DNA of 64,000 bases from Tubulanus polymorphus. Its lineage: Eukaryota > Nemertea > Palaeonemertea > Tubulaniformes > Tubulanidae. The stretch covers positions 5,394,001-5,458,000 of the forward strand of contig NC_134026.1 in assembly GCF_964204645.1 (NCBI RefSeq), given 5' to 3'. Position 1 is the first letter of the stretch, and the number at the start of each line of letters is the position of its first letter. Below, in pieces: positions 39,401 to 48,400 of this stretch. The position numbers were made by a program, and so were the translations under genes. Below the pieces are notes generated by a model. The model saw nothing but the letters and a program-made list of their open reading frames with translations, did no database searches and was not told the origin of the DNA.

Positions 39401-42400
39401 GCTTCTAGAAAACTTACCACTAAATTTTTTGCAGCATGTATGTTTTAGCTTAAACCCTTTCAGTGCGTCTAGACCTTTCGGTGCGGTGTATAAATCAATG
39501 GTGGACTTTGCTAGTACACTGCGGTGTATTGGTGCATTAAGAAATTAATTTTTATCTCTAATGAAAGATGACAGCACCTGCCAAACCAGTTGAATATTAG
39601 TTATTAATGATACACCGCACCACGATGTAGACACATTATAGCTTTATGCCTGTTATGACACACCATGGACGTATAAACTAGAGTCTAGTTTATACGTCCA
39701 TGGACACACTAAGGTCTGAATTTTTGAAAACTTTCAAATTATCTCCTGCACTTAAAGAGTATTAATTAGTCAGCACTGAAAGGTGTACTTTGTTATATAT
39801 GTCACTGGTTTACTCTACTGGTTGTATATCTCTGGAGCTTCAGGATAGATGAAATTGACATGGCTTGAAATTAGCCAGGGTTGGCCAGATTAGCCATTGC
39901 ATCATGTTCAATGATGCTGATATTTTTATACCAATATATACCACACGCAAATTGTTTCGGAAAGAGCTTATATCCTTCGGCTAAGATTCTAGTACATCAT
40001 TAAGCCAGAATTTCAGACGAAGCACGGGATTGTTAACTTCTGCACTTGATATGCGGCTAATCTCCCCATCATCAATTTTGTTAAGCAAAAAAAGCTTATC
40101 AAATTAAACTTTATTCATTAGCCCATGCATCTTGGTTAGTTAGATAAACCCAACTTAATACCCTTGAAAACTTGATATTTTAAGAATTTACAAAAACTGA
40201 GCGCGTGAAATTTATACCCCTTCCTGCAAAATCTCTGGGGATAAGACGTCTGATTACTGATGACAAATTATGTTGTTCTAAAGTTGTCAGGTTTTTTTAT
40301 GTAAATTCAAATCAGCGTATCCCGTAAATGCCACGAGCTTCCGACAGAGATAATATGCCGTAAAATTAGCTAAGGAGCCGTAACAGTTCGGTTTCTATAG
40401 ATACAAGCCGACTTTCAAATTCAGAAGATTTTATCCATCAAGTGCATCGGATATGCGTAATTCTATATCCAAGAAAGTGATAGATGGGAAAAGTTAGGTG
40501 AAAAATTTGCACAAAAAATGTAATGCTTTTCTGAGCGGACTTCTCAGAGTATCTTGTTTATCTTGTTCATCGACAAAGCCCTGTTTAATGGTGAAGTCAA
40601 GCAAAGAATCTGAGTATCAATTTTGCACCTTTGCATATACTGCCAAAATTATTATTAAAATAATGTTATATATAAGTTATGTATATATATATGTTTGAAA
40701 TTATATATTTGAGAAATTCACAAAATTTGGGTTAAGTTTCGTGATAGTGATTTTTTCCTAATTTGCCATTAGAAACGCTGTTTCCTATTGCAGTGAAGTA
40801 TCTCGGCTTATTGGCCATGTCTAAGATTCTGAAGACCCATCCGAAGAGTGTCCAGTCGCACAAGGATCTCATTCTGCAGTGTCTCGACGATAAAGATGAG
40901 TCAATAAGACTGAGAGCGTTAGATCTCCTTTATGGAATGGTAAGTCAATAATCACGCACTGATCTTAACATCAATAACCTCAATACTGAAAATACATAAT
41001 ACGTGTATGCGCGATAAAGGAATTGATTAACAGCAACAGTAAATAGGGAAAATAACGTGAATACTGAAAATACTAGATGAGAAGAATTCAATTACCGGGG
41101 TATGATAGGTGCAGTACAGTTATACGGTCACATTTGAAGCAACCACTATATACATTGAACATCTTAACATTGTATTGAAATTTCCAAGGTGTATAACTAT
41201 CTTCATATGAAAAACAGGGTGGCCACTTGACTGGAAATCAGGGAAAAGTCAGGGAATTTTCTTTAAAAAAGTTGAGGAATTTTACCAAAAAAAAGCTTAA
41301 GGTCAGGGAAATTTGTCAAGATTTCTAGAACGCGCGTAAAATCAAACAGTTCCCGTCTATGTCTTAAGTATTTGATTGTGGTAATTGATTCGATTCTTAG
41401 CAGATCAAGTCGCGAAAGCAACGTGCATGTCAGGGAATAGTCAGGGAAAAAAGTCGAATAAAAGTGGCCACCCTGAAGATCTTGTCCCAGTTCGCTCATA
41501 TCACTCTATTACAATAAGCTCTATCACTCTGTGGTTACACATGGAAATTTGATGTAGCTTGAAAAATGAAACATGATGTTCGGATTATGCAGCCAGACAA
41601 TATAATGTATCTTTACGGAAGTCAAAAGAAAATATTTCATCATCATCGTTCATACATTGTAGGTATCGAAGAAAAACCTTATGGAGATCGTGAAGAAATT
41701 GATGGTTCATATGGACAAGGCAGAAGGCTCAGTGTATAGGGATGAATTGTTATGTAAAATAATTGAAATCTGTTGCCAGTCGAACTATCAGTACATCACT
41801 AACTTCGAATGGTACGTAAGTTTATGACAACTGTGCGATAAAAGTACTGTCACTTATTGACGAGCCGAAATTATTTTGCCTGATTAGGGAAGCTTTTGAT
41901 CGAGGTTGAGTTGATTGTAAGTTTAAAGCCCAACACACACAGCAAAACATTTGTTTCCCGGAAACAGAAACACGTTTTTCAGAAAATGTTTTTTGCTCAT
42001 GAAAAACGTTTTTCAGTTTGGCGTTTTTTGTTTCGCCTCCCCCGCACACGGCATAACAAAAAACATCTTTTTTTCATAAGGAAAAAACGTTTTTTCGGTG
42101 CCGTGTGCGTTGGGCTTCAGAGAAGGTGAGCTGACCTGACAAACGGTGGCCAGTTGCTCAAAAGTTGGTTAAAGATAACCGGCGGAAAAATAACATAGTA
42201 ATAATGAACTTTTAACTGTCGCTATGTCAACTATCTACTGGTTACCTCTTACCAACTTTTGAAAAACTGGCCCCAGAGCTAGAAGTTGAAAGTGATGATA
42301 AAAAAAAGAATTCAGTAGAAACTGACCAAAGGACCAGAAAAATATTTTGCCGACCCTAATATCTTCACTAGTTTCTTGCCCGAATGATTAACATTAGTTA

Positions 42401-45400
42401 CCCTTAATCACCTTGAACTGTTACCACTAAGCAATACACTATCTTAAGATATGAGACTTAACTCTTTATTCCAGACCATAACTGCTGACAAGGCCAATTA
42501 TTAACTTAGCAGTCCTGAATTAACTAGAACCGGTACCTCGATATGACACGTGGCCAATTCACAGGCCCAACCAGAAAGATACCGGCGAGCTAGACTTGAG
42601 TGGATTAGCCGAGCTGTGCGTTTGAGTTAATGAACTCGGCTAATCTAACAATGAGTGGCTCGAGTTCGGTTGACACAACACTCAATAACTCAGTACTGTC
42701 TACTTGCAATTGGTTTGTAATTACCTGTCTGTTCGGCTTCGTCAACACCGTGTCGGTCGTCGGACGCCGATAGGGTATACACGACGTCGTTCGTCTGGCT
42801 GTATAGATAAAGTTACACAGATTCATTTAAGAAACTTTTTTTCCACTTACAGACAAAAACCTTAGAAATGACTTACGCTAATTGCTTCGTCTCCACTTAA
42901 TACGAGCTCACGCGCCCGCCCGACGTTATTCAACCTTCTGTTTTCGAAAATTGCTGTATTTTTTTCCCCAGTCGCCTAGCAACCGATCGCTCGCGTAGTT
43001 ATCGATGATAGCTCAATTAGAAAAGAAAAATAGAAAATTCAGCCTCGATTAGATTTAGGTGCTCGCGAAAACCTTTTTTCCGTAGTCAAATTATTCGGGT
43101 ACGATCAGTTATTAAATTTTTCACTTAAGGCTCTCGTTGGTTTTTTTTTTTCGGTGTCATTCATTTCCGGAGAATTACAGAATCCATTAGACGTTGAAAT
43201 GCGATTCCCTTTTTCGAGCTTTTCGTCATCGGATCGCGCTGATCAACTACAATGGTCTGAATAAAGATTCGTAACGCGCTATTATCGCGAGATCGTTCAT
43301 CGTGCGATATCTTCCGTGGTTCGGTTAAGAAGTAACGAAAAACTGATCTCTTTTCAACTAATTACCATATCATAACCATGTCGAAAAAGTATCTCGGCTA
43401 ATGCATATGTCACGGGCTGTAGAGACGCGTGTTAAGTGGTAAGACAATTTTTCGGTAATGTACATCGCGTCTCAAGTGATAGAAGTTCAAATTTTCATCG
43501 GTATTCCTCAGACCGAATCATCGACAGACGCCTCTTAACGCTTCGGCAATTATTGTTTGACCGGTTTTTAACGATATGTCTATCGATATTATGCAAATTT
43601 ATGATTGATTCATGTAATTACGACCCATAAGACGTAATGATAAATTCAGCGCCCATCTCGTGTGGAGATGCTCCACGGCAAATCGCATTCTATATTGGCA
43701 TATTTTGGTGAATGCCCTCTTGCTTGTATGTATAATGTATGTACAATTTCCTTTGGCTGAAATTCGTGTCATACCAATAGACTGATAAAACTCCTTAACC
43801 GTTAAAATGCCCAAACCAGAATCCGGTTCCACAGTTGTGAGTTAAATTTGACTCTTAGAAGATTTGACTCTTGAGTTAAAACATTGAAAAATGAACTAAT
43901 TTTAACTCTAGAGTTAACTGTAACTCACAACTGTGGAACCGGGCAGATTTGGCACAACAGTATTCAGTTAGATATATAGATTTCTATCCGTGTTGTACAA
44001 CTTTTCTGCATTATAGGAACCAGTATAAGAAAATTCTTAGTTTTCGCGTATTAGTGTTTAACTGGGTAAGAACTAGCAAGTACCTCGAACACGTCGGACA
44101 GCATTCTCTGGGCCCTCGACAAAGATTAGAAACCAAGTTGATGACGATATCTTGATTTGATATTGTTACGCAAATGTCTCTTTTAAAGATCATATAATGA
44201 TAGATATGTGTCTTATATAGCGCTAAATCCTGGGAAGCTGCTCAGAGCGCTTTACATTTTTCAGTATTATTACCCAAGCCATTTAATACTCTAACATGTA
44301 TCAGTCATCTCTCTCTCCCTTGGGAGAAGTAACACCGAGTGCTAACGAGCGCTCAGGAGTCATCTATCAGGCCAGGTAGCCATTTACTCCTGGGTGGAGA
44401 GAGGCAATGAGGATAAGTGTCTTACCCAGGGACACTATGGTAATGTATCGGGTTTCGAACCAACGACCTGGCTTCCCAGAACGCTTTTACCACTCGGCCA
44501 TACCGCCTCACTCATATCCTCATTTCAGTTCTAGTTTTATATGGATATTCACCTTTTTCGTCGTCAAACTTTTCACCACGTTCAGAATTAAACGAATGAA
44601 CTTCATTTCGTTGGCGTTCGAATGAATCGATTGCGTGTTTATTAATTTTGCAGGTACGTCAGTATACTAGTCGAGCTCACGCGAATCGAAGGCACGAAAC
44701 ACGGAAAGTTAATTGCCTCACAGATGTTAGACGTGGCTATCCGAGTACAGGCTATACGTTCATTCGCCGTCGCTCAAATGGTAACAATAACATTCGATAT
44801 AACTGACGAATTAGATTTATGTTTTCGATTAATTTCGTCTTAATTTGATGAACGAACGGTGTGTATTTTCAGGCTGTTTTACTAGAAAATTCACATCTAC
44901 TAGGATCGCATTCCCAGAGAAACGGAATATGCGAAGTGCTTTACGCTGCAGCGTGGATCTGCGGTGAATTCTCAGAGTAAGGAAGAGATATTCAGCCAAA
45001 TTTTTATGTTTGAATAACGTATAATATATTCGATAGTTATACCTGTAATATGAAGTCCATAAGTATATTGAAAATCTGAGTTATGAAAAGCAGCATTCAC
45101 ATTATCCCTAGTTAGTCCATGGAACAGACCAATTTAGAAATGGCCGAATGAATGCTCTACATTCACACATGTTTCTAAATCCGTTGATATTACTGGTCCA
45201 GCTAGATGCAACACTGATTGATAGGAAATTCTGTCAAAGTTTCTTTTCACGGGCACGCTCCATTCTAAAATTTAGAACAGACCTGCATCGGTTTGATTGG
45301 TCTAAAGATAAGTCCGTTCTAAAATAGAACAGACCAATTAAAAACGACTTTTCGCTAGTGTGTCCATTTTAAATTGAACAGACTAAACTTGAAATTTCAA

Positions 45401-48400
45401 AACTCAGGTTATTATTCGTACTATACTTTGTAAACAATTTTCATTTTAGTTTACTGCCCGACCCACCAGCAACTCTGGATGCGATGTTGAAACCGAAAGT
45501 GACCCAATTACCCGGTCATATACAGAGTATATACGTACAGAATTTACTTAAGTTATACACGCAAATATTGATCAAAGCTGAGGAAGAGGAAAATGAAGAG
45601 ATGATACAACAAGCCGGGCAGACGTTAATCGAAAAGTTACCGATGTTTGTGCAGAGTGCCGATTTAGAAGTTCAAGAAAGGGTCGGTTTTCGGCTTTAAA
45701 ACACTTTCATGCGTATTGACTATAGCTGCGTAGTAACGCTTATGTTTTTGTTGTTTTGTCCTAGGCTTGCAGCGTTTTACAACTGATGAAATACATCATG
45801 AAACTGCACGAAAAAGGTGTGAAATTATCGCAGGAATTGTCTTCGTTATTCAGCGGCGAATTGAATCCGGTTGCGCCAAAAGCTCAAAGAAAAGTTCCTG
45901 TACCAGAAGGGTAAGTTCTTTCATTAGCCGTACTTCTAATTCCTTCATTTTACTTTTTTCACTCTCTTTCCCTCTCATATCTCTCCTCGGTAACATGATA
46001 GCTCTAGCTCGCTCTCGTCTTATTACTCAGAAATCTGATCATTCTTGCATTTTCTGAATGTTTTTTGCAGGTTAGATTTAGATGCTTGGATTAATGAGCC
46101 GCCATCTGACAGCTCGGATGACGAAATACACAGCAAGAACATCTTTGGAAATGATTTTTCTGAACACCGTCACATCACTCAAACCGAAGCGCCAGTTCCA
46201 GAACTTACTGAGGAAGAATTGGAGAGGGTATGCATCTACATGTATTTTTCTCATACGAAGCTGATTCAGTTTGAAAACTTGCATTCATGTATATTCGTTT
46301 ACCAATCTACACATGGTATAACTGCATCTCGGTTTGATTTAGTATTAGCCATCACTGGCCCTTTTTGGAAATTTTTGTCAGCTTTTATCGAAACTCTTCA
46401 TCTTATCATAGCTCAGTAATGACAGGAAAAATAAATACATCTTTACACAATGTAGATCCAGTACCCTTCTGTTAATTGGCATATCGACTTATGCGGTGAA
46501 GTGATATCGGTTTCAGCAATTAATTCATGAATATCGACGTTACTTTCAGAGACGCATTCAGCGTCGAGCTCAGAATATGATGAACCCGCATTACCTCCGT
46601 TCAGATGGAAAACCAAGCAATAACGCAGATTATCATGACTTGAACAATGTAAACGACATTCCAGTTGCGAAACTTGACCTCAACATACCTCTATCAGTGC
46701 CAGGTTTGTAATCAACCGATAGTTTTTGGCCATTTCGGTTCTGAACTTGTTACTGAATCTTTCTGTAAATTTCTTATAGGCTTACCGTCGTCCGATGACT
46801 ATCTTCAAATACACCGCCGACAACAAGAGCAGCTACGCGAAAAAAGGATGAAACAGAAGAAAAAGAGGAAAACGAAGAGAAGTCGCAGGCGACACGGCAA
46901 TGATGAGGAATCCGATGAGGATATACAACCTGCTCATCAAGTCAGTTCAGTTGTAGATGTTCCTGAGGTAGGATTTATCTTGTTTGTTCATTCTTTTGCG
47001 AAACAGCTGCTTGGTTTTGTCAGAACTGCCGGGTACTTGATGACGATTACTGTATGATAATTTGTGCACATATTTCAGGGTGCTACTGTTTCCGATAAAG
47101 AAGATCACGGAAATCTGACTGATGATGATCCACATCGCCAATTAGATATTAATTTAGATGAGTAAGTTGATAACTTTCCCATGTACTCTATATTATTATT
47201 TGCTGTAATTAGGCTAACGAATATGCTAACATAGTCACTCTGTTGTGACATTTGGGACTCCCTGCCAGGAGTTGAGATATTTCAATGAAAATGGAGTTTA
47301 ATGGGCTAAATATCAATTGATTAGAATTACAGCATGTATGATAACCGGAGTTTCATATTCAGTGTATAGTGAAATAGGTTTCATTCATTCTTTAAACTTT
47401 TGACTTCGATTTTGATATATTAGGCCATTGAGGGATGACGAAATATTGCCAGTTCGTACTCACCGCCAAACACCAGCAACAGCTGAAAACGGCGACGAAG
47501 AATCCAACGTCAAACATCGTTCCCATAGGAAGAAAAGCAAGGAAAAACACGGCGAAAAAACTAAGAAGGAAAAACACAGCGAGAAGGTATTTAATTAAAC
47601 CAACTCATTCCGCCAGTATTGGCTCACTGTAAACTGGAAAATATGTGGAGAATCCCACGATGATGTCAAAAAAATTATATAATGTCCGAAAATCTTTCCT
47701 TGAGCTAGTAGTTTATTCAACGTTTCCGCTATTCTAATTGTCATCTTCAGAAATACTTGGGAGTAATCAGCATTCCTGAAGATGACTATCAAAATATAGT
47801 GGAAACGTTATCATTGTGGGATTCTCTACATATTACTATCACAACATCATGGATAAAGTGTTTCATCAGTGGTTAAACCGTAAACTGGAGTTTACAGTTT
47901 ATTGTGAGGGGCTACAGTAAAGCAATCCTTGAATGTACAAAAAAGTTATGATTTGTTTTCATCACAAATGTCGTAGTATCAAATAAAAATTACTTTAAAA
48001 TTTCTTCACTCCTCCCTTATTACATATTAGCCATCGTGTTTTAGAATTCATATGTTTCATTTCTGTAGAAACGTTCAAGCAAGAAGAGTAAGAAAAAGAG
48101 AGACCATTCATCCGATGCGGGAGCAAATTTGCTCGGAGATTTCCCGGTCGGTGATCCGGAATCGAGCGTCAAAACACCGTCCGAGTATCAGGAACCAGAA
48201 CGTGAGAACGGGAAACGAACGCCGAGTCCTGCTCTTTTCGAATCAGTTGAGCATCCCACGGCGAAAACTGTTGACCTTAGCCCGGTAGCAGATGTGATAG
48301 CGCCACCTGGTGGTGAAGAAGAAACGAAAGAAGAGGATAAAGAACAAACGGTAATTAGCTTATTGAATAATTATCACTAGAGAAATGTTTATGAAATAAA

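Noticed and set aside
42601-42652. Short hairpin with 11-bp stem (GATTAGCCGAG)
   Set aside because: Perfect but short; no flanking duplication and no second copy seen, so it may be chance.
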